DNA of 36,933 bases from an uncultured Clostridia bacterium. Lineage in GTDB: Bacteria > Bacillota > Clostridia > Christensenellales > Pumilibacteraceae. How positions within the stretch are numbered: position 1 is the stretch's first letter; every line of letters begins with the position of its first letter. This document shows, in pieces, positions 30,648 to 36,933 of the stretch. The stretch spans positions 1-36,933 of the forward strand of contig CANQUR010000003.1 in the NCBI GenBank assembly GCA_947627075.1, written 5' to 3'. Position numbers and translations under genes: made by a program. The notes under the pieces are model-generated. The model was not told the DNA's origin, did no database searches, and saw nothing but the letters and a program-made list of their open reading frames with translations.

Positions 30648-30723
30648 TGGTGGAGGTAAGCGGGATCGAACCGCTGACCCCCTGCTTGCAGGGCAGGTGC
30701 TCTACCAGCTGAGCTATACCCCC
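30648..30723 (-). tRNA. tRNA-Ala (anticodon UGC)
   Basis: Acceptor GGGGGTA/TACCTCC (one G-U), D arm GCTC/GAGC, anticodon stem CCTGC/GCAGG, T arm AGCGG/CCGCT with loop TTCGATC, discriminator A and encoded CCA. The anticodon loop reads CCTGCAA, so position 33, almost always U, is C here. First gene of the minus-strand tRNA cluster. Confidence 0.93.
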
Positions 30724-30744
30724 ACGCGCGTAAACAGCTTACAT

Positions 30745-30773
30745 ATAATAACAAATAAGAAGGCGTTTGTCAA
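30745..30773 (-). promoter_or_regulatory. Promoter of the tRNA cluster
   Basis: Minus strand TTGACA (30773-30768), exactly 17 bases, TATTAT (30750-30745), about 22 bases before the tRNA-Ala 5' end. Confidence 0.8.
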
Positions 30774-30885
30774 ATAAAATCAAACGGTTTTGAAATTTTT
30801 TTCTAAAAAATATTTATCGTCGGAATTTTATGCTTTTTTGGACGATAATTATTGTCATATTAGCATAAAGTTTTTGTAAAAGTGA

Positions 30886-30914
30886 TTGACGAAGCATTTT
30901 TTATATGTTATAAT
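30886..30914 (+). promoter_or_regulatory. Promoter of glnA
   Basis: TTGACG (30886-30891), 17 bases, TGTTATAAT with the -10 TATAAT at 30909-30914. It gives a leader of about 63 bases. No clear GlnR-type palindrome (TGTNAN7TNACA) was seen in it. Confidence 0.8.
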
Positions 30915-30983
30915 TAACTTGTAGAGTTGCCTATACGGCAGTCTTATTTGGCAAAAAAGTTGCTTAAAGGAGTGAAATTCATA

Positions 30984-32414
30984 ATGCTTAAAAACATACA
31001 AGAAGTATTGGCTTTTTGTGAAGAGAAAGGGATCAAGATGATCGACTTTAAGATGGTAGACATTGACGGCAGATGGCATCATTTGTCCATTCCAGTAACG
31101 AGATTCAACGAAGATACCATGAAATACGGTATTGGCTTCGACGGATCCAATTACGGTTTTGCCCCGGTAGAAAAGAGCGATATGGTGTTCATACCCATTA
31201 TCAGCTCGGCGGTTATCGATCCGTTCGCCGAGATCCCCACGCTTACCATGTCGGGCGATGTCAGAATAATAGATGCAAACAACAGCAGATTCGATCAATA
31301 TCCGCGTAACGTTGCGCTTGCCGCCGAGGATTATATGCGCAAGACAGGGATCGCCGACAGAATGGTAATAGGACCGGAATTCGAATTCCATCTTTTCGAT
31401 CATGTGGCGTTCGAAAACAGACCGGATAAGGCAATGTATCATGTAGACGCGTGGGAAGCCGATTGGAATAGCGGCGACGACGAGTCACAAAATAACGGTT
31501 ATCACACTCCTCACAAGGGCGGTTATCATGCTTGCAAGCCGCAAGATATTACATACGATATTCGCAGTCGTATGTGTATGATGCTCGAGGATTGGGGCGT
31601 AAAGGTAAAATATCATCATCATGAGGTAGGCGGACCGGGACAGGTCGAGATCGAGGTCGAGCTCGGCGATATGACCAAGATGGCAGATAATACCATGATA
31701 GTCAAGTACATCGTAAAAAATCAAGCTATAGCCGAAGGCATGACCGCAACGTTTATGCCGAAGCCAATCTACGGCGAGGCGGGAAACGGAATGCATGTAC
31801 ATATGCTCCTCTTTAAGGACGGCAAGCCCGTATTCTATGATGAGAACGGCTATTCGCAACTCAGCGAAACCGCACACTACTTTATGGGAGGACTTTTGAA
31901 ACACGCGGCAAGCCTTTGCGCTTTCACGAACCCGTCCACAAACTCATATAAACGTCTTGTGCCCGGCTTCGAGGCTCCCGCAACAATAGGCTATGCGACC
32001 GCTAACCGTAGCTCCGTAATTCGTATACCTGCCTATGCAAAGTCGCCCGACAAGAAGCGTTTCGAACTTCGCAATCCCGACGCAACCTGCAATCCGTACT
32101 ATGCCTATGCCGCGATTTTAATGGCGGGACTTGACGGAGTTGTAAACAAGATAGATCCCCGTAAAAACGGTTGGGGTCCGTTCGACTTTAACCTCTTTGA
32201 TTTAAGCGACAAGGAGAAAAAGAGGATCCAACATCTTCCCACTTCGCTTGATGAAGCGCTCAACGCACTCGAAAAGGATCATGAGTATCTTGTAAAGGAC
32301 GGAGTTTTCCCCGTAAGACTTATAAAACTTTGGATAGACAAAAAGCGTAAAGAGCTTGACAAGATCAACAAGATACCTACGCCGGTGGAATTCGAACTCT
32401 ATTACGATCTATAA
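30984..32414 (+). CDS. glnA: Glutamine synthetase, type I
   Basis: GlnA makes glutamine from glutamate, ammonia and ATP. The 476 residues carry the GSI signatures: GFDGSNYGFAPVEKSDM near the N-terminus, GPEFEFHLFD (metal site), AGNGMHVHM, PGFEAPATIGYATANRSSVIRIP (ATP and ammonium site) and RFELRNPDATCNPYYAYAAIL. At the place of the adenylylated tyrosine of GSI-beta enzymes the sequence is N403-L404-F405-D406, so this control is absent. The start ATG at 30984 is set by AAAGGAG; the frame is open 19 codons upstream, into the promoter region. Monocistronic or leading into the gene at 32441, which begins 26 bases later. Confidence 0.96.
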   Translation: MLKNIQEVLAFCEEKGIKMIDFKMVDIDGRWHHLSIPVTRFNEDTMKYGIGFDGSNYGFAPVEKSDMVFIPIISSAVIDPFAEIPTLTMSGDVRIIDANNSRFDQYPRNVALAAEDYMRKTGIADRMVIGPEFEFHLFDHVAFENRPDKAMYHVDAWEADWNSGDDESQNNGYHTPHKGGYHACKPQDITYDIRSRMCMMLEDWGVKVKYHHHEVGGPGQVEIEVELGDMTKMADNTMIVKYIVKNQAIAEGMTATFMPKPIYGEAGNGMHVHMLLFKDGKPVFYDENGYSQLSETAHYFMGGLLKHAASLCAFTNPSTNSYKRLVPGFEAPATIGYATANRSSVIRIPAYAKSPDKKRFELRNPDATCNPYYAYAAILMAGLDGVVNKIDPRKNGWGPFDFNLFDLSDKEKKRIQHLPTSLDEALNALEKDHEYLVKDGVFPVRLIKLWIDKKRKELDKINKIPTPVEFELYYDL

Positions 32415-32440
32415 TATCGCTTAAGATAGAAGGGATCATT

Positions 32441-33718
32441 TTGAAATCTTTCGAAAAGTTTATTTTTATAATGATTTTGGCAGCGTTAGTCGGACTTTCG
32501 GTAAGCCCGACCGACGCTGTTTTTGCGTCATCCGCACCTGCGCCGATGATGTCGATGCACATAGTACCAATTGCGATCGTTGATACCAAAGCGGATATTC
32601 GAACACAGTTAAAGCTGGAGTTTTCCGAAGCCGACTCCGGGGAATTTATTCAAAGTTTCACAATATCGGACGTGACGGATACCGAGCGCGACATACAATG
32701 CTATATTCCTTATTCGGGCGAGGATCTATCAGTAGCAGTGGATAAAAAAATCGTTTCTACAAATCTCAGATATGCGTATTATCGCGACATGAACAATTAT
32801 CTTTACAGCGCATATACGTTAAGAGACGAATTTATTTCCGATCCGAATAAGCCGGTAATCAAATATACATATCGACTCAACGCCGACGCCTTTACTGCAA
32901 ACGCATGTATATCTCTTGAAATTGCTCCCGACACTTGTATAGTGACCGAAAAATACTACAAAACGGATATCGGACAGAAAATAACCGTTTACGACGACTT
33001 GTATGACGAAATGTTCGTTTTTTATGCGATAGGAGGAGAGCCGTCTACGCTCGAAATAAGTTTTTCGGAAAAAGAGAACTTAATAGGAGCAAATGGCAGC
33101 TATGAATTTGTGGGCAAAGAGAACATGACTTTATTGGAGTTTACGGACAGCATACGCAAGAATGAAATATCCCAAGTCGATTGGTTCAATATAGTTGCTT
33201 CTCAAATCAATGACGGCAGCAGATACAAGGGTGGGATAATCAATTTTTCAGAGCTTGAAAGTAGCTTGGCTGAATTTTCGGAATTTACTATTCATGTAGG
33301 GGCAGGGCACAGCGCGGAATGCGAGATATCTATGCCTGTCGAACCCTTGTATATCGAAACTAATTATATCAATGGATATACTTATGTATACTACGTCGAT
33401 CTTTCGTTTGCCAAAGACACATATATCGATAACACTCAAATTATGTTGACCACTCCGTTTTCAGTCAGAGCACCCGAATTTTCATATGACAAAGAGCAAG
33501 AGTGTTATATATGGAACGGCAACGAGAATAAAGATAGCGTAAGATATTTGTATATTTATTTGAAGGATGAAAGTTTGTCCGACGGCAATCGCTCGACCTT
33601 GGATATATTCCAATCGGGAATTCTCAATATTTTGGCAAGGTTGATAATTGTGCCGCTTTCGTTTGTCGCTGTTTTCGGCATATACAAAGCAATAAATAAG
33701 CATAGGCGAGAGCGATGA
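32441..33718 (+). CDS. Exported, membrane-anchored protein of unknown function
   Basis: A 425-residue protein with an N-terminal signal peptide (FEKFIFIMILAALVGLSVS, probable cleavage after ASA near ~30), a long extracellular part rich in Tyr, Asp and Ser with a beta-strand look, and one C-terminal membrane helix (NILARLIIVPLSFVAVFGIY) before a basic tail NKHRRER. Thus it is anchored with most of its mass outside. No family recognised. The start is TTG at 32441 with AGAAGGGA upstream; no closer ATG gives a signal peptide. It follows glnA by 26 bases and may be cotranscribed, though a functional link to nitrogen is not evident. Confidence 0.75.
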   Translation: MKSFEKFIFIMILAALVGLSVSPTDAVFASSAPAPMMSMHIVPIAIVDTKADIRTQLKLEFSEADSGEFIQSFTISDVTDTERDIQCYIPYSGEDLSVAVDKKIVSTNLRYAYYRDMNNYLYSAYTLRDEFISDPNKPVIKYTYRLNADAFTANACISLEIAPDTCIVTEKYYKTDIGQKITVYDDLYDEMFVFYAIGGEPSTLEISFSEKENLIGANGSYEFVGKENMTLLEFTDSIRKNEISQVDWFNIVASQINDGSRYKGGIINFSELESSLAEFSEFTIHVGAGHSAECEISMPVEPLYIETNYINGYTYVYYVDLSFAKDTYIDNTQIMLTTPFSVRAPEFSYDKEQECYIWNGNENKDSVRYLYIYLKDESLSDGNRSTLDIFQSGILNILARLIIVPLSFVAVFGIYKAINKHRRER

Positions 33719-33739
33719 AACATGCTTTACAGCAAACAA

Positions 33740-33771
33740 AAAAGGCACTTCGCTTATGCAAAGTGTCTTTT
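33740..33771. terminator. Terminator between convergent genes
   Basis: AAAAGGCACTT pairs with AAGTGTCTTTT (one G-U) around a 10-base loop. T or A runs on both sides allow use on both strands. Confidence 0.8.
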
Positions 33772-33798
33772 GTACGTTTACGGTATTTTGAAATAATA

Positions 33799-34725
33799 TT
33801 ACGAGCGCTTGGTGCGGGCGTTCGGTTTTGCATATTCCGAAGTTCGAAGGTCTTTGTCGGACAAGGCGAAGCCGGCACTTTGGCGCGAGCCGAATAGGCG
33901 CGAATATGTGCGTTCGCCGTAGCGCGTCCGTATCATGTCGTCGTCGAGATTAGTGGTAAATACGGTATGCTTACCGGCATTCATACGTTCGTTTACGACA
34001 TGAAAGAGATATTCCACCGTCACGTTTTTGAATATATTTTCACTGCCGAGATCGTCGATTATCAACAGATCGCAATCTATAAGCGGTTCGAGATAGGCAA
34101 GCTTATCCTCGTCGAAGGTCGTGTGATATTTGAGCATTCTGTTTACGAAGGCAAACGACGAAAGCATTATTACGCTGAAACCGTTTTTTGACAGCGCGGA
34201 CGCAATACAAGAGGCAAGAAAAGTCTTGCCGGAACCGCATTTGCCCATAAAAATGAGATTCAGTTTATTTGTAAAAGGGAATTTTTCGCAAAACGCCTTT
34301 GCCGTATCGTAGATCTTGCCGATCCTTTCTCTTTCATGCGGCGGAAAGATGTCGAGATCGGAAGCTTCGAAATTTGCCGTTGTCTCCATTCCGTCGGTCG
34401 TACAGCTTTTTATAATACAACTGCAAGGCTTGCCGTCAATAAGTCCCGTATCGCGGCATTTGTTGCATTCATAAGGAGGATCGAGCATTTCTTTGGTGAC
34501 TCCGAGACTTGTAAGAATTTCTTCGCGCTTGTGCTTGAGAGTATCCAAGGTCTTGCTGTCCGTACTTTTTCCTTTTACACCATCCATTAAAAGCCCTCGA
34601 ATGGCTTTTTCGGTCTCATACAGATCGGGATGGCGGCGCAAAAGCTCGAGATACATAAGATGGGCTTCGGTCTCGCGTTGCTTGCGCCTCGAAACTTTTC
34701 CGATTATAGCCTTTTTGTAGTCCAT
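33799..34725 (-). CDS. dnaI: DnaI/DnaC-type replicative helicase loader
   Basis: A 308-residue AAA+ protein of the DnaC/IstB group. N-terminal helicase-binding region (1-80), a zinc site C87, C90, C101, C103 (ECNKCRDTG, PCSC), Walker A GKCGSGKT at 161-168, Walker B LLIIDDLGS at 220-228, then the sensor TTNLD and the arginine finger region YGERTYSRLFG. The zinc site followed by the ATPase is the DnaI plan. It loads the DnaB-type helicase at the origin or at stalled forks. It starts 3 bases after the dnaD-like stop with GGAGG inside that gene, so the two are one operon. The symbol is by analogy with Bacillus. Confidence 0.9.
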   Translation of the reverse strand: MDYKKAIIGKVSRRKQRETEAHLMYLELLRRHPDLYETEKAIRGLLMDGVKGKSTDSKTLDTLKHKREEILTSLGVTKEMLDPPYECNKCRDTGLIDGKPCSCIIKSCTTDGMETTANFEASDLDIFPPHERERIGKIYDTAKAFCEKFPFTNKLNLIFMGKCGSGKTFLASCIASALSKNGFSVIMLSSFAFVNRMLKYHTTFDEDKLAYLEPLIDCDLLIIDDLGSENIFKNVTVEYLFHVVNERMNAGKHTVFTTNLDDDMIRTRYGERTYSRLFGSRQSAGFALSDKDLRTSEYAKPNARTKRS

Positions 34726-34728
34726 ATG

Positions 34729-36141
34729 TTAAATATCCTCCGGGTCGAGGTGAGCAAACAATGCGCTCAATTGTTCGGCACTTTTTGCGGTGACGACGTT
34801 TTGTTTTTCCTTCGGCTCGCCGTAGGAGCATTTTTTTGCTTCTTCTATGGATGTGACATTTTGCTCGTGCCAAGAGGCGAGTATGGCGTTTATGTAAGCG
34901 CTCACATTGCCTTTTCCTTCGGCAAGCGTTGCCGCATATTCTATGACGTCGAGCGGCATTTTCCAAGAATAGGTCCAGGTTCTGTAATAATCTCGATCCC
35001 AAGCCGTGATATTTCGATTTATGCCCGCGAGAGAAAGTATGCGTTTTATGTCTTCGTCGATGGACACCGCTTCGCTTATAAACGAATTAATGGAATTTTC
35101 GGTAAGCAAGCCTTGTCGATAGAACTTTTTGACCGTTTCGTCCATGACCGATAGAGTACGCATATCGTGCGCGTAGCAATATTTTGCTATAAGTATGAGC
35201 GTGTCGTCGTCAAAGCCGAAGGACAGCCATTTATTGGTATAAGTCTCTATTGTGTAGTCGAGCTGTTCGAGATATATTCCGAGTATTCGCGTTATTTCCT
35301 TTGTCAAGGCGTAAAGTCTGTCGCGATTGGCATTATACGCATTGATTTCGTCGATCGAGAAAACGTGATTTTCGTAATATTTCGTAAGTTTTGTATCCAA
35401 CCTTTCCATGCCGCCCTTTTTAAGGTCTTTTGCCACACGAATGATTACCTCGGGAGTAAAACCTAGCGCCTTGGTCCATTTGACGTAAAGTTGACTGTCA
35501 TTGTGGTCGGGCGTTTTTTTGGAACCGAGCGCTTTGAGAATTGCCGACAGCTCGGACTGATACAAAGAAAGCTCGTTCAATTTTTCGTTTACGCGTTCGA
35601 AGTTGGTTGCCCCTTGATAAGCGAGGTTACGAGCTACGGCAAGTATGTAAGGATAACCGATACTTTCGCCCTTTAATCTCACACAGTAAGCGATTATGGC
35701 GAGCATAGCGTCGACATCTATATGCAAAAGCTCCATTATGCTGTAATATTCGTTATATTCGCTGGGCAAAAAGCTTCTGTGCGGAAGCATTGCATGCAGT
35801 TGATTATTAAAGGATTCGTATTTTGTCTTGCTGAATTTCTTCACTTGAGCGCTTAACGGTTTTACTTCGAGATATTCTATTTCGGGCGGGTCGGAGGACA
35901 GTATGTTTACGATACCTTGCTCGCTCCAATATCCGAACGCTTCCATTATGACCGACTTGTCCAAACCGAGCAAGATGGAAATCTGCTCGATGTTGTTTTC
36001 GGGCGTATAAGCAAGGGACAAGCCAACAATGTATATCTTGACATAGTTTTCGGGCGCATACGGCATATACTCGGTAATAAAAAGATTATCGAGTTCTACA
36101 TTTCGTATTTGATTTTTTTCTCTTGACAGCTTTGCGAACAT
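34729..36141 (-). CDS. DnaD/DnaB-type replication initiation protein
   Basis: A 470-residue protein with an N-terminal winged-helix-like region (about 15-100: ITEYMPYAPENYVKIYIVGL, ISILLGLDKSVIMEAFGYW) and, further on, two DnaD-like helical domains. The last one ends AYINAILASWHEQNV, the YxxxIxxxW signature of the DnaD domain. Proteins of this kind act with DnaI to bring the helicase to the origin. The ATG at 36141 is chosen for its GGGAG ribosome site; a GTG seven codons upstream is possible. It lies directly before the helicase-loader gene and is divergent from sbcD. Confidence 0.87.
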   Translation of the reverse strand: MFAKLSREKNQIRNVELDNLFITEYMPYAPENYVKIYIVGLSLAYTPENNIEQISILLGLDKSVIMEAFGYWSEQGIVNILSSDPPEIEYLEVKPLSAQVKKFSKTKYESFNNQLHAMLPHRSFLPSEYNEYYSIMELLHIDVDAMLAIIAYCVRLKGESIGYPYILAVARNLAYQGATNFERVNEKLNELSLYQSELSAILKALGSKKTPDHNDSQLYVKWTKALGFTPEVIIRVAKDLKKGGMERLDTKLTKYYENHVFSIDEINAYNANRDRLYALTKEITRILGIYLEQLDYTIETYTNKWLSFGFDDDTLILIAKYCYAHDMRTLSVMDETVKKFYRQGLLTENSINSFISEAVSIDEDIKRILSLAGINRNITAWDRDYYRTWTYSWKMPLDVIEYAATLAEGKGNVSAYINAILASWHEQNVTSIEEAKKCSYGEPKEKQNVVTAKSAEQLSALFAHLDPEDI

Positions 36142-36253
36142 ATTAACTCCCGACAAAATCACTTGCTTTAATCAGCCGTTTGATATATAATATCTTATAA
36201 CAAATTGTAACATAAAAAGCGATTTTTTTCAAGCAAAAAATATCGTAAAAAAA

Positions 36254-36283
36254 CGTTCACAACATCTTGTATGCTCGTGAACG
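36254..36283 (-). terminator. Terminator-like hairpin upstream of sbcD, minus orientation
   Basis: CGTTCAC and GTGAACG pair perfectly around 16 bases that contain a further CAT/ATG pair. On the minus strand seven T follow. It would stop antisense transcripts coming out of sbcD. It may instead be an operator dyad. Confidence 0.45.
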
Positions 36284-36307
36284 GCATAGTACCAAAAGAG
36301 GTTTTTT

Positions 36308-36933
36308 ATGAAGATAGCGCATACAGCCGATTGGCATCTCGGCAAAAGACTTGAAAATAAAATAAGATTGAGCGAGCAACAGGACGCCATATTCGAACTT
36401 GCAGAGCTATGCGACCGAGAGCGAGTCGACATAGTGATAATCGCCGGTGATGTGTTCGATACAGCAGTTCCTTCGGCAGAAGCGGAAGAACTCTTTTACA
36501 AGGGCGCACTCATGCTTGCGAAGGGACGTCCGGTCGTCGTGCTTGCGGGCAATCACGATGACGCCGACCGACTTGCGGCTCCTTTTGCGGTGGCTAAATC
36601 GTCCGGCATATATCTTATAGGCGGCTTAAACAACACGCGTATTTCGACCGACGAGGTAAAGGGCGGCTTCGGCTGGCTCAAATTCGATTTGAGCGGAGAA
36701 AGATTGAATCTCGCGGCTTTACCGTTTCCGTCGCGCAGCCGAATGGAAAAGTTCATGCCGGGGCAATACGAGGACTACCCCAAATTCGCTTCGGCACTCA
36801 TAAGCAAATGCACCGAATGTTTCGGAGTAGGCGTAAACGTCTTTGCGTCTCACTTGTTTATGGACGGGTGCCTTACGAGCGATGAGCGACAAGGCAATGC
36901 GGTCTTGCTCACGAGGGATCTTTTGCCCAATGC
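36308..36933 (+). CDS. sbcD: SbcD nuclease subunit (partial, 5' part)
   Basis: The first ~208 residues of an SbcD (Mre11-type) phosphoesterase, running off the window. The N-terminus reads MKIAHTADWHLGKRL with the metal-binding DWH, then IIAGDVFDTAVPS and VVLAGNHDDADRL, the three calcineurin-like metal motifs in order; ASHLFMDG supplies a later histidine. With SbcC it trims DNA ends and hairpins. sbcC would be expected downstream, outside the window. The start ATG has AAAAGAGG 6 bases upstream. Divergent from the dnaD-like gene. Confidence 0.93.
   Translation, partial: MKIAHTADWHLGKRLENKIRLSEQQDAIFELAELCDRERVDIVIIAGDVFDTAVPSAEAEELFYKGALMLAKGRPVVVLAGNHDDADRLAAPFAVAKSSGIYLIGGLNNTRISTDEVKGGFGWLKFDLSGERLNLAALPFPSRSRMEKFMPGQYEDYPKFASALISKCTECFGVGVNVFASHLFMDGCLTSDERQGNAVLLTRDLLPN

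Noticed and set aside
30569-30754. 61-codon minus-strand frame over the tRNA-Ala gene
   Set aside because: It spans the tRNA gene itself; the apparent protein is translated tRNA sequence.
30921-30983. Riboswitch or GlnR operator in the glnA leader
   Set aside because: The leader is only about 63 bases with a 4-bp hairpin (TGCC...GGCA), too small for a known glutamine riboswitch core as far as I can see, and no TGTNAN7TNACA was found.

Overview
The window reads as chromosome of an anaerobic Clostridia-like member of the Bacillota, probably an uncultured lineage. The evidence is the gene content: a class 1B pyrD with a PyrK partner, AddAB instead of RecBCD, a DnaD-type initiation protein next to a DnaI-type helicase loader, Jag, a Gram-positive-style YidC, and no outer-membrane genes. 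Promoters are easy to read (TTGACA-17-TATAAT type) and most genes have a GGAGG-type ribosome binding site. A minority have a good promoter but no leader at all.

Layout. 1-4.5 kb: end of carB, then pyrK-pyrD-pyrF-pyrE-pyrB, a de novo pyrimidine operon with overlapping or tightly spaced genes. PyrB carries a C-terminal zinc domain like that of PyrI. 4.6-11.5 kb: a lipoprotein gene divergent from addB-addA. 11.5-13.4 kb: small genes, namely a 55-residue protein, a small membrane protein, a one-domain SpaA/Cna_B-like protein without export signals, and two lipoproteins. 13.5-15.8 kb: hppA, a membrane pyrophosphatase. 15.9-19.8 kb: a small membrane protein, then rpmH-rnpA-yidD-yidC-jag without the usual dnaA or mnmE/mnmG. 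20-21.8 kb: a flavin reductase-like protein, an ArsR regulator and ung.

22-29.8 kb is the most individual part. It holds two glycosyltransferases resembling the two classes of diacylglycerol glucosyltransferase (GT4 and GT28), galE, and two separate modules in which a small XRE regulator is divergent from genes for zinc-ribbon membrane proteins. One module also contains a patatin-like phospholipase. In both, the promoter is near perfect and carries a repeated site, one copy between -35 and -10 and the other just past the start of transcription. This is the best candidate for an undescribed system: two related, tightly repressed zinc-ribbon membrane protein cassettes.

29.8-30.8 kb: a minus-strand tRNA cluster with intact tRNA-Ala(UGC) and tRNA-Ile(GAU), plus degenerate tRNA-Ile-like copies. 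Two of these copies carry the same two insertions (17 and 47 nt) in the anticodon loop and T arm. Beside them are a 23-bp tandem repeat and the remnant of a DUF4143-type ATPase gene. 30.9-33.7 kb: glnA (glutamine synthetase I) and a membrane-anchored exported protein. 33.8-36.9 kb: the dnaI-like and dnaD-like pair on the minus strand, and the start of sbcD, which runs off the window.

All assignments come from reading motifs and context. No database search or folding program was run.
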